From Cloacimonetes bacterium UBA3541 (GTDB lineage: Bacteria; Cloacimonadota; Cloacimonadia; Cloacimonadales; Cloacimonadaceae): DNA of 64,000 nucleotides. The notes below the pieces were generated by a model. The model was not told the origin of the DNA. It saw only the letters and a program-made list of their open reading frames with translations, and ran no database searches. The stretch lies in the NCBI GenBank assembly GCA_002376725.1, contig DFOM01000059.1, positions 62,001-126,000 of the forward strand, read 5' to 3'. Shown here in pieces: positions 54,684 to 62,228 of this stretch. Numbering within the stretch: position 1 is the first letter of the stretch; every line of letters starts with the position of its first letter. The position numbers and the translations under genes were made by a program.

Positions 54684-55546
54684 ATTTCCAGATCTGGAGG
54701 AGAGAGAATTTTCAAAGTGAGGAAAGTGTCTAAATCTATTTCAGTGATTTTTTCATTATCATCAGAAAGAAGAATTTTTTTGTTTATAGGGTCCGTTTTA
54801 AGGACAATCATTTTAACACTCTGATATTCTACACAGGTGCCAGTTATAGGAAGAATTTTGCCCTCTTCCACATAGAAATCCTCTTCATAACTTAAACAGC
54901 AGAGCAATCTTCCGCAAGGTCCTGATATTTTTGCAAGATTTCCGGTCAGATTTTGGTCTCTTGCCATCTTAATCGTCACTTGATTAAAATGTTTGAGGAA
55001 ATTTCCACAACAATAAGGAAGTCCACACATACCAAATCCACCTAATCTACGAGCCTCATCTCTTCCCGTGGTTTGATGTAGTTCTATTCTGGTTCTAAAG
55101 ACATTAGCCAGTTCACGCACAAAGATCCTGAAATCAATTCTTCCTTCGGCGGTAAAGAAGAAGGTAATTTTGTTTCCGTCAAATTGAAAGACCGTATCAA
55201 TTAACTTCATTTCAAAGGAATATCGTTTGAGGATTTCGCCAAAGATTTGAGCAGCTTTTTCTTCTTCTTCGTATAGATGACGCAATTTCTCAAAATCTTC
55301 TTCAGTGGCTTTTCTCTTTATCTTTAATGGGTTAGAAGTTTGAGGTATTTGCTCCAATACTTCTTCATCGCTGACACTTAGATGAATAATTTGTGCTATA
55401 TCCTCACCTCTATCCACTTCAACAATAATCAAATCATCTGGTTTTAGGAGAAGATGTGAATGATTTTGATAATAACCAAGGCGTCCGGTGCGAAATATTA
55501 CTTCCAGATATTCTGGACTCATTGCTTCATCTAAGGGTTCAACCAT
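54677..55546 (-). CDS. ricT: PSP1-domain protein, RicT/YaaT family
   Basis: RicT forms a complex that in Bacillus affects RNase Y-dependent mRNA maturation. From the ATG at 55546 (one base after the upstream stop) the product has 289 residues. The PSP1 core is clear: FFTAEGRIDFRIFVRELANV, RIELHQTTGRDEARRLGGFG, then CGLPYCC and GPCGRLLCCLSYE. The cysteines that could carry an Fe-S cluster are kept. A longer frame to 55600 would overlap the upstream gene and is unnecessary. RicA and RicF partners are not in the window. Confidence 0.88.
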   Translation of the reverse strand: MVEPLDEAMSPEYLEVIFRTGRLGYYQNHSHLLLKPDDLIIVEVDRGEDIAQIIHLSVSDEEVLEQIPQTSNPLKIKRKATEEDFEKLRHLYEEEEKAAQIFGEILKRYSFEMKLIDTVFQFDGNKITFFFTAEGRIDFRIFVRELANVFRTRIELHQTTGRDEARRLGGFGMCGLPYCCGNFLKHFNQVTIKMARDQNLTGNLAKISGPCGRLLCCLSYEEDFYVEEGKILPITGTCVEYQSVKMIVLKTDPINKKILLSDDNEKITEIDLDTFLTLKILSPPDLEIC

Positions 55547-55547
55547 T

Positions 55548-56744
55548 TTATCTACCCCATAGCTTTTTATAAAGTATAATTTCATCTTGAGTAAGCTCAA
55601 GACCGCGTCGTTTTTTAACTAGATTAGCCGTTTCGCAAAAAGCTTCAAACCGATATTTGGTAAGTTGAGAAGCTTTTCCCCAGGAAAAATCTGGTATAAA
55701 ATCTGCTATCAAATCTGAACTCCATAGATTGCAACCAAAACCAATCACACATCCAGTATTAACACTTGTATTGATACCCAACTTTACATAATCGGCAATC
55801 ATAGCACCCAAAAACATAGAGCCAGAATCTATTTTCTCGCCAGAGGCATAAGAATAGAATTTAACATTTTTATAGGTATTCTTTAAGTCGCTATTAGAAG
55901 AACCAGCCCCGATATTTACCCATTCACCTATAAAACTATGTCCCAAAAAGCCGTCATGTTGCTTGTTTGAATAAGCTTGTATAATACTACCTTCAACCTC
56001 ACCTCCAACTTTACAGACAGGTCCCAGGGAAGTCCCCTCATAAATCTTTGCCCCCACCTTGATTAAAGATTTTTTCCCAATATAAACAGGACCACAAATA
56101 ACAGAATTAGAGAGAACAGTTGCCCCTTCATCTATAATTATCGGACCTTCTGAAGCATCAAGGACACAACCTGGCTTCAAGACCACATTCTCGCCTATCC
56201 AGATATAGTAAGGATTAAGAACGGTTACACCAGGTTCGGTTTCAAAGTAATTATCCTGGTCATAGAAGAATTGGTTGAAATCAAATCGTATCAATCTTTC
56301 ATTATCGTGGATGAGGTCACTGAGGCTTTGGTAGAGAGATAAATCGGAAGAAATAAGTTCCATCCCATAAGATTTCAATTCAAAAACTGTTGGCAAATCA
56401 GATAATGTTTTAGGAGCATAGAAAGCAATAATATCTTCTCCTAGAAGAAGACATTGATTCGGTTTCAAATTACTAATTGCGCTGATAGATTCAGAGGTAG
56501 GTTTTAGACGCGAGTTTACCAAAAGAGTACCTTCGGGAGCAGGTTCATTAATTTTCCAATCTGGATGTCGTGTTTTATAAAGGTCTAGCAAAAGAGGGTC
56601 AATCCAGAAAGCAGTATCCTCTTCGGTTAAGAGTTCTTCCAATCTCTGTCTCAATTTTAAGATACCACATCGTAAATCGCCCACACAACGATTGAGAGTC
56701 AGTGGATAGAATAAGTTTTGCTTTTTATCGTCAAATATGATCAT
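55548..56744 (-). CDS. GlmU-like sugar nucleotidyltransferase (NTP_transf_4 + left-handed beta-helix)
   Basis: The 398-residue product belongs to the GlmU-like group seen in Bacteroidota relatives. The N-terminal part (FDDKKQNLFYPLTLNRCVGDLRCG, residues 4-27) replaces the classical GGxGTR nucleotidyltransferase loop with the R-P/C-x-x-DLRCGI pattern of PF13562. The C-terminal half (about 170-350) is hexapeptide left-handed beta-helix with VVLKPGCVLDASEGPIIID, HSFIGEWVNIGAGSSNSDLK and GSMFLGAMIADYVKLGINTS. A role in UDP-GlcNAc or related sugar-nucleotide supply for the envelope is likely. It lies directly downstream of PBP1A. Confidence 0.8.
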   Translation of the reverse strand: MIIFDDKKQNLFYPLTLNRCVGDLRCGILKLRQRLEELLTEEDTAFWIDPLLLDLYKTRHPDWKINEPAPEGTLLVNSRLKPTSESISAISNLKPNQCLLLGEDIIAFYAPKTLSDLPTVFELKSYGMELISSDLSLYQSLSDLIHDNERLIRFDFNQFFYDQDNYFETEPGVTVLNPYYIWIGENVVLKPGCVLDASEGPIIIDEGATVLSNSVICGPVYIGKKSLIKVGAKIYEGTSLGPVCKVGGEVEGSIIQAYSNKQHDGFLGHSFIGEWVNIGAGSSNSDLKNTYKNVKFYSYASGEKIDSGSMFLGAMIADYVKLGINTSVNTGCVIGFGCNLWSSDLIADFIPDFSWGKASQLTKYRFEAFCETANLVKKRRGLELTQDEIILYKKLWGR

Positions 56745-56767
56745 TTTATTCTCGGTATTATTATTTG

Positions 56768-58828
56768 TTAAAATTCTTGTTCCAATTCTTCTTTGAAAGA
56801 AGGACCAGATGGAGCTCTACCGTATCGTAAAGAATCTGGAGCTTTATTAGGTATATTATCTTCAATAAATACTTCAGGGATTCCATCGTTATTAACCACT
56901 AATCCAGTATAAGGATTTATATTGAGTTGAACTATACCTGGTGGAACAGTAAAGGAATATCGTGGATCGTTTGCTTTTGGAGTGCGCCCTTTATTATCAA
57001 TTTTTATAGCTTTGGTCATTATCGGTCCCCAAATTCTTACAGCTTGAGCAGAACCAGTTTTTATCTTATTGTTATCAAATCCCATCCAGATACCGAGAGT
57101 ATAAGCTTTATTGAAACCTATAAACCAGGAATCATTATTAGTATCAGTTGTTCCTGTTTTACCTGCATTTTCCCAGCTATAGCCATTACGTGAAGCAGCA
57201 CCAGTTCCTGAAGAAGCCACAGTTTGAAGCATACTGGTCATTAAATAGGCAACCTGAGGAGAACATACAGAGTATTTTTGCACTGATGTTCGTTCTAGTA
57301 CATTTCCTTTTATGTCCTCCACCTTTGTTATAAAGATAGGTTTAACTCTCATACCCTGATTTGGGAAAGCAGTGTAAGCAGCAATCAGGTTAATGGGCAC
57401 AACTTCATATGCACCCAAGGATGCTGTCATATCTTGAGCATAGATATTTAATCCAAAGCGTCTAAATGCTTCATTAAGGGTGCTCAATCCGAGGTTCTGA
57501 GCACATCGCACTGCCCAGGCATTATAGGACCACTGCAAAGCAACTCGCATGCGAGTAGGTCCATGATATTTATTATCAGCATTAGCTGGAGTCCAATTCC
57601 CTATAGTGATTGGTGCATCATCTAAAATCGTGGCTGGAGTATAACCTCTCTCTATAGCAAGAGTGTAATAAGTAGGTTTAATAGAAGAACCAGGTTGTCG
57701 TCTTGCTTGAGTCATTCTATTGAACTTACTATGTTCAAAATTTCTCCCTCCAATTAAAGTTCGGACATAACCCGTCTTATTTTCCATTAAAACCAAGCCA
57801 CCCTGGATATATTTAGTATCAATGTCCTGGGCATCTTTAGGCACATAGGAATACTTATACCGAAATCCTCCACTATTCTCTACATTTCTAAGATAAGCGT
57901 TAAGAATAGAATCTGCTGCGGAAGATAGGTCTGCATCCAGAGTTGTATAAATTCTTAATCCGCCATCAAACAAACGGTCGGTCCCATATTTATTTTCTAG
58001 GTAGATGCGTATATATTCAATAAAATAGTCGGAAGCAAAACGAGCATAAACTCCACCCGATTGAGGATTAATAGGCGTAGAAATTGCCTCCAGATATTCT
58101 TCTTTTGTAATCTTTTTAGTTTTATACATTCTTTCCAGCACCAGGTCTCGTCTCTCTTTTGCCCTATCGGGATGCTTAAATGGGTCATAATAATTAGGTC
58201 TCTGAATCATACCAACTAGCAGAGCTGCTTCGGGTAGATTTAAATCTCGTGCATGTTTATTGAAATAGTAAAGAGAAGCTGTTTCTATACCGTGATTTTG
58301 TGAACCCCAGAAGATTTTATTGAGATAGATTTCCAGGATTTCATCTTTACTGAATGTAGCTTCAATTTTGAATGCCAAAACTATCTCTTGTAATTTCCGG
58401 GAAAGCTTTTTATCCAGAGTCAGAAACATATTTCGGGCAAGTTGTTGTGTGATAGTACTGGCACCCTGGGAAAACTCTCCCAATTTCAAATCAGTAATCA
58501 AGGCTTTAACCATTCTTATGGGATCGACTCCGAAATGGTAATAGAATCGTTTATCTTCCGTAACCAGAAGAGCATCTATCAGATGTGGCGGTAATTCCTT
58601 CAAAGATACCAATTTCCGTCGTTCATAGGCAAAAAGATAGACCATTTTCCCATGGCAATCATACACCTCACTTCCAGTGCGAAGAGTGTAATTCTTTAGC
58701 TCACTTGTGGGTGGTAAATCATCATGATAATACCACAGGATACCACAAAATATGCCCACGCATATGCAGAAGATTATTCCGATTACTTTGAGAACAGAGT
58801 TCCATCTTTGTTTATTTATCTCATTCAT
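56768..58828 (-). CDS. mrcA: Penicillin-binding protein 1A (bifunctional transglycosylase/transpeptidase)
   Basis: Polymerises and cross-links peptidoglycan. The 686-residue class A PBP has an N-terminal membrane anchor (VIGIIFCICVGIFCGILWYY, about 14-33). The glycosyltransferase domain has LLVTEDKRFYYHFGVD with the catalytic Glu, then FSQGASTITQQLARNMFL and EIYLNKIFWGSQNHGI. The transpeptidase domain has the active-site SxxK RQPGSSIKPTYYTL, then SYNAWA and KTGTTDTNNDSWFIG. All three transpeptidase motifs are present, so it should be penicillin-sensitive. Its start overlaps the upstream Gx-transporter gene by 8 bases. Confidence 0.95.
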   Translation of the reverse strand: MNEINKQRWNSVLKVIGIIFCICVGIFCGILWYYHDDLPPTSELKNYTLRTGSEVYDCHGKMVYLFAYERRKLVSLKELPPHLIDALLVTEDKRFYYHFGVDPIRMVKALITDLKLGEFSQGASTITQQLARNMFLTLDKKLSRKLQEIVLAFKIEATFSKDEILEIYLNKIFWGSQNHGIETASLYYFNKHARDLNLPEAALLVGMIQRPNYYDPFKHPDRAKERRDLVLERMYKTKKITKEEYLEAISTPINPQSGGVYARFASDYFIEYIRIYLENKYGTDRLFDGGLRIYTTLDADLSSAADSILNAYLRNVENSGGFRYKYSYVPKDAQDIDTKYIQGGLVLMENKTGYVRTLIGGRNFEHSKFNRMTQARRQPGSSIKPTYYTLAIERGYTPATILDDAPITIGNWTPANADNKYHGPTRMRVALQWSYNAWAVRCAQNLGLSTLNEAFRRFGLNIYAQDMTASLGAYEVVPINLIAAYTAFPNQGMRVKPIFITKVEDIKGNVLERTSVQKYSVCSPQVAYLMTSMLQTVASSGTGAASRNGYSWENAGKTGTTDTNNDSWFIGFNKAYTLGIWMGFDNNKIKTGSAQAVRIWGPIMTKAIKIDNKGRTPKANDPRYSFTVPPGIVQLNINPYTGLVVNNDGIPEVFIEDNIPNKAPDSLRYGRAPSGPSFKEELEQEF

Positions 58829-59351
58829 TACTATCCGTCTTAATTATATTAAATCTAGCTTCGGCAATAATTAAAAACCACGCTGTTATTATACCTGTAA
58901 TCAAACCTAAAAATAATAATAATGGTGTCAATACAAAAACTCTTGTACCAGGAAGCACTATAGTTTGCACCAAGATAAGTTGCATAATATTATGTGCAAT
59001 AGCTCCACAGATACTTACTCCTATCTCGGTAAAACCAAGATTAGAAATACAAGCCAGCCACATTGCCAATATAGCAAATAAACCACCACCTAAAGATAAT
59101 AGAGTGGCAGGAGTCATAAGAGTAAAGGTAACTGCACCGCTAACTATAGATTTAGTGACATTAACAAGAACAGCTTGTAGAGGTCTTCCCTGCAAGATTA
59201 AATACATCACAATGATATTAGACAATCCGAGTCGAAGAAAAGGAAGAGGTAAAAGACGCATAATCAAGCTTTCAAAAATATGTATAGTGCAAGCCGTAGC
59301 AGTTAGAAATGCTAAATTTACGGGAGAAGACAGGGTTAAATTTCTCTTCAC
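58821..59351 (-). CDS. Gx transporter family membrane protein
   Basis: The 176-residue polytopic protein has five to six helices and the family-typical RLLPLPFLRLGLSNIIVMYL (about 32-51), VTKSIVSGAVTFTLMTPATL and GICGAIAHN-like SICGAIAHNIMQLIL. Such proteins (PF07456, often misnamed heptaprenyl diphosphate synthase component I) resemble ECF-type substrate-binding subunits; the substrate is unknown. The start codon is GTG at 59351, one base after the stop of the ATPase gene upstream, so the two genes are coupled and may work together. Confidence 0.8.
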   Translation of the reverse strand: MKRNLTLSSPVNLAFLTATACTIHIFESLIMRLLPLPFLRLGLSNIIVMYLILQGRPLQAVLVNVTKSIVSGAVTFTLMTPATLLSLGGGLFAILAMWLACISNLGFTEIGVSICGAIAHNIMQLILVQTIVLPGTRVFVLTPLLLFLGLITGIITAWFLIIAEARFNIIKTDSNE

Positions 59352-59352
59352 T

Positions 59353-60096
59353 TTAGGACTTATTATTCTTATTTGAATTCAGGTTTAAGAATTTCTGAAT
59401 GATAGGGTCCTGACTTGCATATAACCCTTCCAAATCGCCATAGTATAGTTGCCTACCCTGTTCCAGAAATAATATCAGATCCCCTAATTGATAAATATTG
59501 CTGATATCATGAGTTATAGTGATTGCCGTAACTTGTCCTTTACGAATTATCTGAGTTATATAATAAAGGATTTCAGAAGCAGTGATAGGATCCAATCCTG
59601 ATATAGGTTCATCAAAGATAATATAACGCGGTTCATATGCCAAAGCACGAGCAATACCAACTCTTTTTAACATACCCCCACTCAGTTCAGAGGGATATTT
59701 GTTTTCCGCAAATTCTAACCCAACCACAGCCAAGCTTTGCTTTACTTTTTCCCTTATAGCCGACAAATCCATTTCTCCTCGTTCATATAGAGAAAGAGCA
59801 ACATTTTGAGAGACGGTAAAAGAATCTAACAATGCTGCATTTTGGAAAACCATAGCAAAACTATGCTTCAATCTGGAATTATGGAAGTCTTTATCCCGGT
59901 AAACATCTACTCCATCAACAATAACCGAGCCTTTATCGGGTGGGAAAAATCCCATTAATGTCTTTATTAATACTGTTTTCCCCGCTCCACTTCTTCCTAA
60001 AATAATCATATTATTACCATCTTCCAGAACGAAATTTATGTTCTGTAGAACAGGCTGTCCATTTAAGCTAAGATATAGGTTTTTTACTTCTATCAT
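59353..60096 (-). CDS. ABC transporter ATP-binding protein, MlaF/Ttg2A-like
   Basis: The 247-residue ATPase has Walker A LGRSGAGKTVLIKTLMG (about 33-49), Q-loop MVFQNAALLDSFTVSQNVAL, signature ELSGGMLKRVGIARALAYEP, Walker B YIIFDEPISGLDP and the switch ITHD. The phrase NAALLDSFTVxxNVA and the GGM signature are characteristic of MlaF-type lipid-transport ATPases. The permease (MlaE) and MCE (MlaD) genes are not next to it, which is unusual; they may lie elsewhere. The VanZ-like gene upstream overlaps it by 29 bases. Confidence 0.85.
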   Translation of the reverse strand: MIEVKNLYLSLNGQPVLQNINFVLEDGNNMIILGRSGAGKTVLIKTLMGFFPPDKGSVIVDGVDVYRDKDFHNSRLKHSFAMVFQNAALLDSFTVSQNVALSLYERGEMDLSAIREKVKQSLAVVGLEFAENKYPSELSGGMLKRVGIARALAYEPRYIIFDEPISGLDPITASEILYYITQIIRKGQVTAITITHDISNIYQLGDLILFLEQGRQLYYGDLEGLYASQDPIIQKFLNLNSNKNNKS

Positions 60097-60460
60097 AAAG
60101 CATCCAGAAAAATATCAATCCTACTGCTAAACCAGAAGCATTAGCCAGATAATCCTCAATACAAACTGATCTTCCTGGTATAAAGCGCTGATGATACTCA
60201 TCCAATCCAGCAATAATAAACAGTGCTAGATAAATCCACCAGATATTCTTCTTTCTTAAGTTCCTTTCTCTAAAACTTGAGTTAACTAACAATGCAAGTA
60301 AGAAATATTCGGTAAAATGAGCTATTTTATCAATATTAAAGATTTTCTGTGAAGGTAATTTCTGCGAAGGTATGGAAGATACAATCCAGATAAGAACTAA
60401 CCATCCGACTGGTGCCCATAATTTTACATCTGATTTCAGCTTTGAATTATGCTTACTCAT
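60068..60460 (-). CDS. VanZ-like membrane protein
   Basis: The 130-residue protein has four hydrophobic segments and the family motifs DKIAHFTEYFLLALLV (about 44-59) and GLDEYHQRFIPGRSVCIEDY followed by LANASGLAVG (about 84-113). VanZ-like proteins are small membrane proteins of unclear function, some tied to lipoglycopeptide resistance. The 3' end overlaps the ABC ATPase gene by 29 bases in another frame. Confidence 0.85.
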   Translation of the reverse strand: MSKHNSKLKSDVKLWAPVGWLVLIWIVSSIPSQKLPSQKIFNIDKIAHFTEYFLLALLVNSSFRERNLRKKNIWWIYLALFIIAGLDEYHQRFIPGRSVCIEDYLANASGLAVGLIFFWMLYDRSKKPIS

Positions 60461-60505
60461 ATAGTTTCAAATATTGGGGTAGTCCAGACATTATTCTCAC
60501 CAGGT

Positions 60506-61783
60506 TTATGATTCTTGGGAAAGTTTTGTCACTTCTATTAATTTAATGCTTTTATCATCACTATCTAACACCTTGAACTGTAAGGTATCTTCCCAGATAA
60601 ATGTCTCTCCTGGTGCAGGAACATAATTAAATTGAGAGAGCAGAAACTCTGCAATATTATCATACTCTTCCGCATCTAATGCCACATTTAACTCTTCATT
60701 GAAAAGGCGGATACTAACTATGCCCTGCATCCTGTAGGTATTATCGTCAATTTGACTTAATTCTGGAATTTCATAGTGGTCATATTCATCCTGAATTTCT
60801 CCTACAATTTCTTCCAATATATCTTCCAGAGATATAATTCCAGAGGTACCGCCATATTCATCCACCACTATTGCCATCTGCATTTTCTTTTGCTTGAATT
60901 GATTAAGCAGGGTTTGCACTTTCATATTTTCGGTTACAAACCAAGCAGGTCGCATCAGTTCTTTAATAGTTTTTTTCTCCGGATAGAGAATTAGGTCCTT
61001 CACATAGATTATCCCTACGATTTCGTCAATGGTTTTCCGATAAACTGGTATGCGAGAAAATCCTGTGGACACAATGAGTTCTTTTAACTCTTCCAGACTG
61101 CCATTTTCTTCTATAGCTTTTACTTTCACGCGAGGAACATAGATTTCAGTGATTTTGGCATATTTAAATCGGAACAATCCTACTAGCATCTTTTTTTCTT
61201 CTTCATCTAATGTATGTTTGGAGCTTTCTGATTGGATGAGATTATGAATCTCTTCGGTGGTAACCTTTTCCGCCATATGTCTATCTACATTTTTCTTTTT
61301 TGCTAGTAACAGGTTAAATTTATCTATTAACCAAACGGGACCATAAAAGAGATAGCTGAAAAATTGGAGAGGCAAACTAGTTATCTGGGCAAATTTATTT
61401 GCTGTAGCTATAGCTATAAGCTTAGGAATAATCTCACCGAACACTACAATAACTACAGTAGTAACTAAGACTTGAATGGTCAATGCGGTCGAGGTTTTAA
61501 AATTATGTTTTTGGGCTATCCCAATTGCCAACAAAGCTCCTAAAGAGGATATTCCCATATTAACAAAGGTATTGCCTAAAAGTATGGTAATTAAAAGTTG
61601 TCGGGGCTTACTCAACAATTTGAGGATTCTTTTGGCTTTAGGACTCTTGCTCTTCTCTAGCTTTTTTAAATAAAGACGAGGTAAGGAAAAGAATGCTGTT
61701 TCAGAACCAGAAAAAAACGCCGATAAGAACAATAGCAAAAGTATTATTAATAACGCTGACCCGTCATCCACTTGTCTTATCAC
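60506..61783 (-). CDS. CorB/CorC-type membrane protein (DUF21-CBS-CorC_HlyC)
   Basis: The 425-residue product has an N-terminal DUF21 membrane domain (FLSAFFSGSETAFFSLPRLY near 19-38; three to four helices to about 165). A pair of CBS domains follows (about 205-320, with VPRVKVKAIEENGSLEEL and VVDEYGGTSGIISLEDILEE), then a C-terminal transporter-associated domain (about 345-420). Related proteins export Mg2+ or sodium (CorB/CNNM-like); hemolysin is a legacy name. The start is a GTG that overlaps the ybeY 3' end by 20 bases. Confidence 0.9.
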   Translation of the reverse strand: MIRQVDDGSALLIILLLLFLSAFFSGSETAFFSLPRLYLKKLEKSKSPKAKRILKLLSKPRQLLITILLGNTFVNMGISSLGALLAIGIAQKHNFKTSTALTIQVLVTTVVIVVFGEIIPKLIAIATANKFAQITSLPLQFFSYLFYGPVWLIDKFNLLLAKKKNVDRHMAEKVTTEEIHNLIQSESSKHTLDEEEKKMLVGLFRFKYAKITEIYVPRVKVKAIEENGSLEELKELIVSTGFSRIPVYRKTIDEIVGIIYVKDLILYPEKKTIKELMRPAWFVTENMKVQTLLNQFKQKKMQMAIVVDEYGGTSGIISLEDILEEIVGEIQDEYDHYEIPELSQIDDNTYRMQGIVSIRLFNEELNVALDAEEYDNIAEFLLSQFNYVPAPGETFIWEDTLQFKVLDSDDKSIKLIEVTKLSQES

Positions 61784-62228
61784 CTACAATCTTATTAATA
61801 TAATATTTTTCTTTTTCTTCCATTATTGAGCAATCTTTTGATTTAATATGGTCATACCCGAGGGCATGCAATAATCCGTGTATAAAAACTTCAATTAATT
61901 CCTGCTCCATACTTTTGTTACCTTTCTGTCGTTCTAACTGTTTTATGTCAATAATAATATCACAGTAAAGACTAGGAAAAGTTTTGTCTTCCGTATCTAA
62001 TAATATAGAATTGTAATAATTAAAGCATAGCACATCGGTTATAGAATTATCCCCTCTAAAGATTCTATTATAATTTTGTATAGCCTCGTCATCACAGAGA
62101 AGAAGGTTCAATTCAACTTTCTTTCTAGGTAATTCTTCTTCTAGGATTTTCTCGGCGCAAGAAATAAGCAGTTTTTCATCTACTTTATATTCTGTATTAT
62201 TAACCAAATTAAAATCCAAATAGTTCAA
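61764..62228 (-). CDS. ybeY: Endoribonuclease YbeY
   Basis: A zinc-dependent RNase needed for 16S rRNA 3'-end maturation and ribosome quality control. The 154-residue product has the metal-binding HGLLHALGYDH (H-x3-H-x5-H) near 110-120 and the upstream NSITDVLCFNYY block. The length is standard. Its start overlaps the pgpH stop by 4 bases (ATGA). The pgpH-ybeY pair is conserved widely in bacteria. Confidence 0.94.
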   Translation of the reverse strand: MNYLDFNLVNNTEYKVDEKLLISCAEKILEEELPRKKVELNLLLCDDEAIQNYNRIFRGDNSITDVLCFNYYNSILLDTEDKTFPSLYCDIIIDIKQLERQKGNKSMEQELIEVFIHGLLHALGYDHIKSKDCSIMEEKEKYYINKIVGDKTSG

